Source: Christensenella sp. UBA1685
Lineage (GTDB): Bacteria > Bacillota > Clostridia > Christensenellales > CAG-138
NCBI GenBank assembly: GCA_002320595.1
Contig: DCKB01000059.1
Coordinates: forward strand, 18,642-82,641
Length of the DNA stretch: 64,000 nucleotides
Direction: 5' to 3'
The notes under the pieces are model-generated. The model had not been told where the DNA came from. It did no database searches and saw only the letters and a program-made list of their open reading frames with translations. Both the position numbers and the translations under genes were made by a program. Below, piece by piece: positions 1-6,659 of this stretch. Position 1 is the first letter of the stretch, and each line of letters begins with the position of its first letter.

Positions 1-173
1 AGCGCGCTTTTGGTGTGAACGTTGCCGACAAAGCGGGATGCACGCTCGGACTCAAAGGAAAGCGTATCCCGGATTTCGCACGGGATGCCGCGGTGCAGAA
101 ACTGTTCTTGTACCGCCTTTCCGGCGGAATTGTGTCCCTCACCGCAATTGCAGGAGAGGATCAGGACTTTCAT
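1..173 (-). CDS. MGDG synthase/UgtP-type glycosyltransferase, N-terminal part only
   Basis: The reverse strand opens with ATG at 173 and reads without a stop to the window edge, giving 57 residues that begin MKVLILSCNCGEGHNSAGKA. The pattern VLILS..xGEGHNSA.KAV is the start of the monogalactosyldiacylglycerol synthase / processive diacylglycerol glucosyltransferase family (GT28-like, PF06925), where this loop lies near the nucleotide-sugar site. Such enzymes add sugars to diacylglycerol at the inner membrane face. The ATG overlaps the TGA of the upstream acyltransferase-like gene by four bases, so the two are translationally coupled. The C-terminal sugar-donor domain is outside the window, so the exact sugar and acceptor cannot be told. 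Confidence 0.75.
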   Translation of the reverse strand, partial: MKVLILSCNCGEGHNSAGKAVQEQFLHRGIPCEIRDTLSFESERASRFVGNVHTKSA

Positions 174-724
174 ATGGCCTCAACTTTCTTTCCGGTTCGT
201 TCGGTTACGGGGGCAGCTTCATCCGCTCCTGCTCCGCACGGTATGGGTTTTCTTGCGGAGCGTGCCCGCGCAAGCCGGCCTGCGGCGCAAAGGCGCGGGC
301 GGTTGTAACGCTGGATCATGATGAACGGGATGTGCGAAAGCGCATACAGCGCGGCGGCAATCCCGCCATAGGGGCGCGCCATCGTAACGAGAAAGACCGG
401 GCTTAGGAAGAACAGAACGGTGTGTACGCATTCCGCAACGCAGGTTTCCTGCACAAGGCGGTCCATGCTGCCCGCCTCATGGTGTGCTGCCACGCTTTTG
501 CGGTAAGCGCTGCGCACAAGCCTGCTTTTGTCCGGCAGGCGGTCCTTCCAGGCGCGGATACCGAGCTTTTGATAGAATTTGCCGTTTTGCTCCCATGCAT
601 ACGCGCGGTAAGGGAATGCTTCAGCGCGGAACCACCGGCGCGGCAGCGCCTCGCCGATGATGTGAGCCAAAAGCCCCATCACCGCCGCAGTGAGGAGAAA
701 GCGCAAAAGCTGAACCCAAAACAT
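170..724 (-). CDS. CrtO-like glycosyl acyltransferase family membrane protein
   Basis: 184 residues from the ATG at 724, preceded by GAGGTG at a good distance; an in-frame ATG at 781 lacks such a site. The motif HIIGEALPRRWF followed by W...G...Y.KLGI..WKDRLPD matches glycosyl-4,4'-diaponeurosporenoate acyltransferases (CrtO family of staphyloxanthin synthesis). There is an N-terminal hydrophobic helix (about residues 4-24) and a hydrophobic pair near 105-145. No other carotenoid genes are visible and the neighbour is a glycolipid glycosyltransferase overlapping by 4 bp, so acylation of a glycolipid is a more likely job here than carotenoid synthesis; that is inference. Family assignment rests on the N-terminal motif. 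Confidence 0.65.
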   Translation of the reverse strand: MFWVQLLRFLLTAAVMGLLAHIIGEALPRRWFRAEAFPYRAYAWEQNGKFYQKLGIRAWKDRLPDKSRLVRSAYRKSVAAHHEAGSMDRLVQETCVAECVHTVLFFLSPVFLVTMARPYGGIAAALYALSHIPFIMIQRYNRPRLCAAGRLARARSARKPIPCGAGADEAAPVTERTGKKVEAI

Positions 725-887
725 CAAAAACACCTCATGCTGTAATCCTGCCGCCGGCTGGCAAGGAGGCGCTCGCTGCAAACGCCGCGTTGGCGTGCTT
801 CGGGCTCTTGCCGGTTATAAAGCAGCGCCGCCCTTCCAAACCGTCGCGGGTTCTTATCAACCGATGGTATAGTCAGCATTATAAAAC

Positions 888-926
888 CAGCGCCGTTTTT
901 ATGCATCGGACAGAAAAACGGCGCTG
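888..926. terminator. Perfect 13-bp hairpin, likely bidirectional terminator
   Basis: CAGCGCCGTTTTT at 888-900 pairs with its exact complement at 914-926 around a 13-nt loop. On the reverse strand the stem is followed by GTTTTATAA, fitting termination of the TetR-type gene ending at 990. Confidence 0.55.
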
Positions 927-989
927 TTGCAATTTTGGAAGGTTGGTGCGCTTTGTAACTTTTTCGGACAAAAGCAGGAAACTGTGAGG

Positions 990-1532
990 TCATATCTCTT
1001 CCTGCGCCACCTTGCGCGCAATGCCTGTGACGACCTCCTTCAGGCGTGCGACATATTCCTGCGCGGGCATGGGTTCCGGGCTTCGCAGCCAGCGGATGAT
1101 GGAAACAAGAAATGCATCGGTGAAAAAGTCGGTAAAAAAGGAATTCTCCCGCTTCCCCGGAAAGAGCGCGCTGAAATACCCGGAGGCAAGCGGACGCAAA
1201 AATTCGCTGAAATATTCAGCAAAGGAGTTCTGCCCGCGCATTGCGAACGCGTTTACGTAAAACGCGCGGTTCGCGTAAAAATACGAACAGAGCGCATCAA
1301 AAAATTCCCAGCTGGAGGAAAAGGACCTTTCCCGGTTGGGCTCAACAAACTCCGCTTCAAAGATCCAGCCGACCAGATCGTATTTATCGCGGAAATGATA
1401 ATAAAAGCTTTTGCGGCTCATGCCGCAGGCAGTACAGATATCGCTTACACTGATGCGCTCAAACGGTTGTTCCGTCATCAGCCGCTGCATGGCGGATGCA
1501 AGCGCAAGCTTGGTGATGTGTGAACCCGCCAT
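990..1532 (-). CDS. TetR/AcrR-family transcriptional regulator
   Basis: 180 residues. The ATG at 1532 is chosen because AAGGGGGG lies just upstream; the longer frame to 1586 has no comparable site. Residues about 8-55 form a TetR helix-turn-helix (ISVSDICTACGMSRKSFYYHF, the G-S-R-x-x-F-Y-Y-H-F hallmark). The remaining part, containing YFYANRAFYVNAF, resembles the TetR_C_8 ligand domain of DhaS-like regulators. It is divergent from the CmpB-family membrane gene starting at 1727; the 26-bp palindrome at 1621-1646 between them is a candidate operator. The ligand is unknown. Confidence 0.88.
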   Translation of the reverse strand: MAGSHITKLALASAMQRLMTEQPFERISVSDICTACGMSRKSFYYHFRDKYDLVGWIFEAEFVEPNRERSFSSSWEFFDALCSYFYANRAFYVNAFAMRGQNSFAEYFSEFLRPLASGYFSALFPGKRENSFFTDFFTDAFLVSIIRWLRSPEPMPAQEYVARLKEVVTGIARKVAQEEI

Positions 1533-1620
1533 CCCGAGACCCCCCTTCCCTGATACTTTTATTGTAACCGCCGCGCAGGGGGGCATTCAAGTGGGGCGAT
1601 GCGATAAAACTGTGAAATTT

Positions 1621-1646
1621 TTGGACAACACATGAATTTTGTCCAA
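1621..1646. promoter_or_regulatory. Palindrome in TetR/CmpB divergent region, candidate operator
   Basis: TTGGACAA, ten bases, TTGTCCAA: perfect 8-bp arms placed just upstream of the -35 box of the rightward promoter and about 90 bp upstream of the TetR-type start. Position and symmetry suit a TetR dimer site; binding is inferred. Confidence 0.5.
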
Positions 1647-1655
1647 ACGGCAGCG

Positions 1656-1684
1656 TTGGCACAGCGGATGATGTACGGTAAAAT
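1656..1684 (+). promoter_or_regulatory. Sigma-A promoter of the CmpB-family gene
   Basis: TTGGCA at 1656-1661, a 17-bp spacer and TAAAAT at 1679-1684, 42 bp before the start codon at 1727. Confidence 0.6.
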
Positions 1685-1726
1685 AAACGCAAACCGACGA
1701 TATGGAAACGATGAGGAGGGCGTGCG

Positions 1727-2521
1727 ATGCAGGCCGCGTATCCGTATATTTGGTATTTTTTTATTTATGCGTTTCTCGGCTGGTGTGCGGAGGTAATCTT
1801 TGCCGCGGCACGCAAGGGCGTGTTTGTGAACCGGGGCTTCCTGAACGGGCCGCTCTGCCCGATTTATGGCGTTGGGCTTGTGGCGGTGGTGGCGCTGCTT
1901 ACGCCGGCGCGGGATTCGCTTGGGCTTTTGTATCTTGGCGCGGTGCTCCTCACCTCGGCGATTGAACTTGTGACCGGGTTCCTGATGGAAAAGCTGTTTC
2001 ACCAGCGCTGGTGGGATTATTCCCAAATGCCCTTTAACATCGGCGGCTATGTGTGCCTGCTGTTTTCATTGATCTGGGGCCTTGCGTGCCTGCTGATTGT
2101 GGATGTGGTGCATCCGCTTGTTGCGGGGCTTGTGGCGCGCATCCCGCAAAAGCTTGGCTGGCCGCTGCTCGCTGCGTTTTTGGTCATTATGGCGGCAGAT
2201 TATGCGGTAACCATCGCCTGTGTGCTCAAGCTGAACCGCCGCCTGAGCGGCCTGGACGATGCGGCCAAGCGCCTGCGCACGGTTTCCGACAGCTTGGGAG
2301 AAGGGCTTGCAGATGGCGCCATCGCCCTTCGGAAAAGGAACGAAGCGCTGCGCACCGTGCTGCGCGAGCGGCAGGAAAAGGGAAACTTTGTGGAGCGCCG
2401 CCTGATCCACGCATTCCCGCAGATGCGTTCCCTGAAAAACGGGGAGGCGCTGGAGGCGTTTAAAGAGCATATCCGCCAGCTTAAAGAGCAGAATAAGAAG
2501 GAGAAAAAGGAGCAAAAATAG
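1727..2521 (+). CDS. CmpB-family putative ABC-transporter type IV membrane protein (PF06541)
   Basis: 264 residues, ATG preceded by GAGGAGGG. The N-terminal two thirds are membrane segments with the family signatures FLGWCAEV, NRGFLNGPLCPIYG, E..TGFLMEKLFHQRWWDYS and a following NIGGYVCLLFSLIWG. The last third (about 195-264) is charged and lysine-rich and probably cytoplasmic, with a poly-Lys/Glu tail. The family is common in Firmicutes but its transport role is not established. It has its own promoter and a strong terminator at 2590, so it is monocistronic, and is probably controlled by the divergent TetR-type protein. Confidence 0.85.
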   Translation: MQAAYPYIWYFFIYAFLGWCAEVIFAAARKGVFVNRGFLNGPLCPIYGVGLVAVVALLTPARDSLGLLYLGAVLLTSAIELVTGFLMEKLFHQRWWDYSQMPFNIGGYVCLLFSLIWGLACLLIVDVVHPLVAGLVARIPQKLGWPLLAAFLVIMAADYAVTIACVLKLNRRLSGLDDAAKRLRTVSDSLGEGLADGAIALRKRNEALRTVLRERQEKGNFVERRLIHAFPQMRSLKNGEALEAFKEHIRQLKEQNKKEKKEQK

Positions 2522-2589
2522 CGTTATTGCGCAGGGGGCAAGAAAAAGCTCCTTTTCCGCGTCATCGCAACCGGAACAAAATCGTCCGC

Positions 2590-2623
2590 ATCCCCGTGCG
2601 CAAAAAGCACGGGGATATTTTTT
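2590..2623 (+). terminator. Rho-independent terminator
   Basis: ATCCCCGTGC pairs with GCACGGGGAT across a 7-nt loop and is followed by ATTTTTT; it ends the CmpB-family transcript. The rest of 2624-2800 shows no gene. Confidence 0.85.
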
Positions 2624-2805
2624 GCTGCGGCGCATGGCCTCCACGGTGGAACAAACCTCCCGGCAGCGCCGCAAGCCAGGCAAGACCCGCAGGCGCAATC
2701 GAAGCTGTTTTACCAACCCCATGAGCGTTCCCCCGCCATCAACTGTATAACATGGCACACAGCGCATCGGGGTGCTTACCGCAAGAATTTACAAAAAAAG
2801 CAGGC

Positions 2806-2846
2806 TTGACATTTTGAGCATACTGTATATACTGTTCATATACAGT
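2806..2846 (+). promoter_or_regulatory. Promoter with overlapping GntR-type operator
   Basis: TTGACA at 2806-2811 and TATACT at 2828-2833 (16-bp spacer). The inverted repeat ACTGTATAT-N7-ATATACAGT (2822-2830/2838-2846) covers the -10 and start region, the usual layout for autorepression by a YtrA-type GntR protein, encoded directly downstream. Confidence 0.72.
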
Positions 2847-2864
2847 AAAACAAAGGAGAATCCG

Positions 2865-3239
2865 GTGCAGCTTTCGATTGACAACAGAAGCGACCAGCCG
2901 ATTTATGAGCAAATCGCGGCGCAGATCAAGGCCCAGATCATCAGCGGCGCGCTGACGGAGGATACGCTCCTGCCCTCCATCCGCAGCCTGGCGAAGGATT
3001 TGCGCATCAGCGTAATCACCACAAAGCGCGCTTACGAGGAATTGGAGCGGCAGGGCTTTATTTACACCGTCGCGGCCAAGGGATCGTTTGTGGCGCAGCG
3101 CAATATGGAGCTTTTGCGGGAGGAAAACCTGAAGAAGATCGAAGCGCATCTCAAAGAAGCGCTTGCGCTTGCGGCATCCTGCCGGCTTACGCTGGATGCG
3201 CTTTGCGAGATGCTGCGCGTGCTGGATGAGGAGGGATAA
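2865..3239 (+). CDS. GntR-family regulator, YtrA subfamily
   Basis: 124 residues from a GTG at 2865, chosen because AAGGAG lies 6 bp upstream; the frame runs further 5' through the promoter and is not translated there. The winged helix occupies about residues 8-76 (PIYEQIAAQIKAQIISG, LPSIRSLAKDLRISVITTKRAYEELERQGFI), followed by a short two-helix tail of about 45 residues rather than a large ligand domain, as in YtrA proteins. It stands first in an operon with an ABC ATPase and its permease. YtrA-type repressors usually respond to cell-envelope antibiotics in Bacillus; the inducer here is unknown. Confidence 0.9.
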   Translation: MQLSIDNRSDQPIYEQIAAQIKAQIISGALTEDTLLPSIRSLAKDLRISVITTKRAYEELERQGFIYTVAAKGSFVAQRNMELLREENLKKIEAHLKEALALAASCRLTLDALCEMLRVLDEEG

Positions 3240-3244
3240 CGCAA

Positions 3245-4087
3245 ATGAACGCATTGGAAATGAGCGGCGTTGGAAAACGCTATAAGGGGTTTGCGCTCGA
3301 GAATGTGAACCTTGCTTTGCCGGAGGGCTGCATTCTGGGTTTGATCGGCGAAAACGGCGCGGGGAAAACCACGCTCATCAAGCTGCTGCTTGGCATGGCG
3401 CAGGGCAAGGGCGAGATCCGCGTGCTGGGCCGGAACATCCGGCGGGAAGGCGCGGCGATCCGCCAGGAAACGGGCGTGGTGCTGGATGAAGCCTGCTTCC
3501 CGGAGGGCCTCGACGCATTGCAGGTGAACAGGGTGTTGCGGGATACCTATACGCATTGGCGGGAGGATGAATTCTTCCGTCTCCTCAAACGGCTTTCCCT
3601 GCCCGAACGCAAGCCGTTTAAGGAATTTTCGCGCGGCATGAAGATGAAGCTCGCCATCGCGGCGGCGCTTTCGCACGAGGCGAAGCTTCTCATCCTCGAT
3701 GAGCCGACGGGCGGCCTGGACCCTATCGTGCGGGATGAGATTCTCGATCTGTTTTATGATTTTACGCGGGATGCGGGCCATTCCATCCTCATTTCCTCCC
3801 ACATTGTGACGGACCTTGAGAAGCTGTGCGATTATGTGGCTTTCCTGCATCAGGGGAGGCTGTTGTTCCTGGAAGAGAAGGATGCGCTGCTTGAACGCTA
3901 TGGCGTGGTGCGCTGTTCCAAGGCGGAATGCGCCGCATTTGCACCCGGCACGGTGCGCGGCATGCGTGAAGGCGCATACGGCGTGGAGGCGCTTTGCGAA
4001 CGCGCGCTGCTGCCCCGGGGTGTCGCGTGTACGCGGCCTTCGGTTGAAGATGTGATCGTGCTCACCGCAAAGGAGGGCCTAAAATGA
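3245..4087 (+). CDS. ABC transporter ATP-binding protein of GntR-linked operon
   Basis: 280 residues starting 5 bp after the regulator. Walker A is GENGAGKTT (about 36-44), the signature is the degenerate FSRGMKMKL, Walker B is LLILDEPTGGLDP, and the H-loop is ISSHIV. The last 75 residues are a regulatory tail seen in YtrB/BcrA-like ATPases. It overlaps the permease gene by 4 bp (ATGA), so ATPase and permease are made together. Likely role: export or removal of a membrane-active compound; the substrate is not visible. Confidence 0.9.
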   Translation: MNALEMSGVGKRYKGFALENVNLALPEGCILGLIGENGAGKTTLIKLLLGMAQGKGEIRVLGRNIRREGAAIRQETGVVLDEACFPEGLDALQVNRVLRDTYTHWREDEFFRLLKRLSLPERKPFKEFSRGMKMKLAIAAALSHEAKLLILDEPTGGLDPIVRDEILDLFYDFTRDAGHSILISSHIVTDLEKLCDYVAFLHQGRLLFLEEKDALLERYGVVRCSKAECAAFAPGTVRGMREGAYGVEALCERALLPRGVACTRPSVEDVIVLTAKEGLK

Positions 4088-4716
4088 AAGGATTGCTTCG
4101 CAAGGACGTTTATGTGCTTTTTCAGGCGAGTCGCGCGCAGCTTCTCATCGTGCTGCTGTTTCTCGTCATCTCCATGACAATGAACAACACGCTTATCGCC
4201 TATATGCTGGCACTTTACACAGCGATGATGCCGATTACCGTGATTGCGCTTGACGAGCGGAGCCGCTTTGACCGCTTTGCCCTCGCCCTGCCATGGTCGC
4301 GCGCGCAGATTGTGCTGAGCAAATATGCGCTGAGCCTTGCCGCGGCCTGCCTTGCCGCGCTTGCATACCTTGCCGGCGTGCTGACGCTCGGCTCCGCCAT
4401 AAGCGGCGGAGTCAGCCTGCAGGATGCGCTTACGACATTCTGCGCAATGCTCACCGTCGGCACGCTCCTGCCTGCGCTGATGCTCCCCTTTGTGTTCCGC
4501 TTCGGCGTGGATAAGGGCCGGATGTGGATTATGCTCATCGCAATTGCTTTCGGCATTGGAGCAGGCCTTCTTTCCATGGATGAGGGCAGCGCGGTTTCCC
4601 AACTGGCGAACCGCCTGACGGCGCTTCCACTCTGGCTGCTGCCGCTTGCGGGGCTCACCGTTTTTGCGCTTTCCGCATTCGTTTCGGTGCAGATCTACCG
4701 CCGGCGGGAGCTGTAA
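4084..4716 (+). CDS. ABC-2 type transporter permease
   Basis: 210 residues with six predicted membrane segments (for example residues 20-36, 42-60, 82-108, 118-136, 142-160 and 180-204). It lies at the end of the GntR-ATPase-permease operon and overlaps the ATPase by 4 bp. The phrase TVIALDERSRFDRFALALP is typical of ABC-2 permeases of the ABC2_membrane_5 group, which work as the membrane half of small regulator-linked exporters. No terminator with a clear T-tract follows; a hairpin sits at 4871-4901. Confidence 0.85.
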   Translation: MKGLLRKDVYVLFQASRAQLLIVLLFLVISMTMNNTLIAYMLALYTAMMPITVIALDERSRFDRFALALPWSRAQIVLSKYALSLAAACLAALAYLAGVLTLGSAISGGVSLQDALTTFCAMLTVGTLLPALMLPFVFRFGVDKGRMWIMLIAIAFGIGAGLLSMDEGSAVSQLANRLTALPLWLLPLAGLTVFALSAFVSVQIYRRREL

Positions 4717-4870
4717 GCGGTTCGGCCGGCATCAAAACACAAGGCCCGGCGCATAGGGCAGTGTTCGTAAAACAGTAATAAAAGTAGCGGAATTACTCAT
4801 CGCAACAGCAAGTGAACAGGATGCGCCAACCGTTGACAGCCGCCGCCCGTCCTGCTTTTGTGGTAATCAA

Positions 4871-4901
4871 GGGAGCGACAGACTAAAGTGCTGTCGCTCC
4901 C
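4871..4901. terminator. Hairpin, possible terminator of the GntR-ABC operon
   Basis: GGGAGCGACAG pairs perfectly with CTGTCGCTCCC over a 9-nt loop. No T-run follows, so its terminator function is uncertain. Confidence 0.4.
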
Positions 4902-4941
4902 GCCCATTATGAGGAAAAACGGTTGAATTGTTCACATCCTT

Positions 4942-5618
4942 ATGCTATATTTTTTAATATATAGAGAACGGAAAATTAGAAGTTTTAGGAGAGAAAATGT
5001 GGTATTGTCTATCTTTTTAATAGGTTTTTTGTTAAGTGGAGCTTGCTATGGGGGCAATCTTTTTCTACAGAGTTTCTGCATTAAGAAAAAACTATACTGG
5101 CTACAGAGGATGAGTATGGTGATTATATCCATCATTCCAACTATAATCAAATCATTGGTATTTGTTTTTCCTCTCACCCATTTCATTTTATTTCGATTTT
5201 TAATTGGAAATTGTGGTTATTTGCAATTGCAACCGTAATAGTAACGAGCCTTATCATTATGTTGAAACATGAACCACATGAGGACGTACCTTTAGCACCT
5301 TTATGCATAGAAGCTGCATGTATGGAAATACCTCAAAGAGTGATGATGCAGACCTTTGTTTGTGGTATTTTATCAATGCAGAAACTGAACACTTTATGGA
5401 GTATTTTTATAACGGCATTGATTTGGTGTGCGGGCATCCTGGTTCAAGCATTTGTTTCAAAACAAATGAATTTCAAACATTTATTTTTAGAAGTGGTTGC
5501 TTCCTTTGTTTTCTCAATGGGCATAGGATATGTATTTTATTCTTCAGAATGTTTAGTTATTCCGATGCTGGCACATGCTGCTGAAAGATTTGTTACGAGG
5601 AAGTGTCTGACAAAATAA
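4942..5618 (+). pseudogene. CPBP-like intramembrane protease, frameshifted
   Basis: Two hydrophobic frames form one protein: the first from ATG 4942 ends with ...CIKKKLYW near 5100; the second continues from about 5085 and runs to 5618. The join is a single-base-type shift in the A-rich stretch 5084-5105. The second part has the CPBP-type half-motif EAACMEIPQRVMMQ, where active proteases have EExxxR, and the closing FVFSMGIGYVFYSSECLVIPMLAHAAERF, where the family ends with a conserved His. The region is visibly AT-richer than its neighbours, which suggests acquisition. A sequencing error could also explain the shift. CPBP assignment is tentative. Confidence 0.55.
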
Positions 5619-6346
5619 CGAATTTGCAACATGTTCGTACACCGTGATGAGCAAGAAATTTTAATTTACCAAGAGACGATTTGAATAAGAGTAGGAACAA
5701 AAACAAGAAATTGCATAAATTCCAATCTGTAGAGCTACGTAAATTTTCAGTTTGTCGGAGCAACAAATTCCAAGTTGTCAAGTTAATGCCCTATTGAAAA
5801 AATGAATACCCCCCGCCCATCACAGCGGCATACAAGCAGTAAGTCTGAAAAGATTTTCTGCTTTTTTTGCGCTCATTTTTGGCAGACCGCACATTCCTGT
5901 TGTTTAGAAATTGATGGGGAAGTTTGCCCAAAGAGGGCTTGCGTACCGTAGTAGTAATGAAAAGAACACCGCATATAATTAGAAGAACGGCATGGGGCTA
6001 CCGTAGTAGTGATGAAAAAAATCAAAAGAAGCGTTTGGCATTTTTCGGTTTCTTTCGTGGAGGGGGACAAACAGCGGGCAGAACACGCCGCCACTATCGC
6101 TATATTGATGAAACCAGCCATACCGTCCCCTTTGCGAATTGCAGTAAGGGCATAGAAAAAATCCGTTGGATTTTCCGCCTATTTGCCCCGCTGCGGTTTT
6201 GTAGGTATTGAGAGCAGCCTCACAGAGGAAAGCGGCAGTTTTTCAGAGCAAGATTCTACCACGGTGCCAAAATCCGCATATCTGCGGTTTTGCCCCTTTG
6301 GTAAATCTTGTTGGGGAGTGCCTTCCCCAAGCCCTGCCATATGAAA
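5619..6346. other. Gene-free AT-rich remnant with a direct repeat
   Basis: No convincing gene is seen in about 730 bases. Short frames exist (for example 5957-6211 and 6012-6155, both forward) but have no ribosome site and no recognisable family. A 20-bp near-identical direct repeat starts at 5944 and 5999. The stretch after 6290 contains TTGGGGAG...CTTCCCCAA. It looks like debris of an integrative element; this is inference. Confidence 0.35.
5944..6018. repeat. Direct repeat pair, 55 bp apart
   Basis: TACCGTAGTAGT[A/G]ATGAAAA occurs at 5944-5963 and 5999-6018 with one mismatch in 20. Each copy ends in an ATG-AAA, so it could be a duplicated small-ORF start or a recombinase/relaxase binding repeat. 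Confidence 0.6.
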
Positions 6347-6376
6347 AGGCCGTGTATCGTTCCTGATACACGGCCT
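6344..6376 (-). terminator. Perfect 12-bp hairpin with T-run on reverse strand
   Basis: AGGCCGTGTATC (6347-6358) pairs with GATACACGGCCT (6365-6376) over GTTCCT. Reading leftward, the stem is followed by TTTTC. It may end the carA-carB transcript. Confidence 0.5.
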
Positions 6377-6423
6377 ATAACTGTTTTACAAATCACGCCC
6401 TATGTGCCGGGCCTTCCAGCGTG

Positions 6424-6638
6424 TCGAAAAAGTGGCGAAAGGCCACTTTTTCGAGTTTAATGCAGCTTTTGCCTCTCGCTGCGCTCCCGGCGGCAAAAGC
6501 TGCAAGGTGCGAAACCCTAAGGGGTTTCAATCGTTCCGCCGTACGTGCCGCCGCCGGATTGAACGTCAGGGGTTGCGCCCCCTGACAACCCCAATATACG
6601 GCAATTCCGCCGCCAGTCCTTTTCCGGGATTGGCGGCG
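6424..6638. repeat. Array of five hairpins downstream of carB (hairpin-array family, copy 1)
   Basis: Five inverted repeats follow one another: TCGAAAAAGTGGC 6424-6436/6442-6454; GCAGCTTTTGCC 6462-6473/6492-6503; GAAACCC 6511-6517/6522-6528; GTCAGGGG 6565-6572/6579-6586; CGCCGCCA 6608-6615/6631-6638. The first stem recurs exactly at 12736-12766 and the array design recurs at 24588-24841. Confidence 0.7.
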
Positions 6639-6659
6639 TTAATGGTTTTACAGGATGCT

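Noticed and set aside
2527..2724. 65-residue forward frame after the CmpB-family gene
   Set aside because: It contains the terminator hairpin and has no ribosome site.
5873..6121. 82-residue reverse frame in the AT-rich remnant
   Set aside because: No ribosome site, no family, and it runs through the direct repeat pair.
5900..6340. Origin of transfer (oriT) of an integrative element
   Set aside because: Inverted repeats and direct repeats are present, but no relaxase gene or known nick motif was found.
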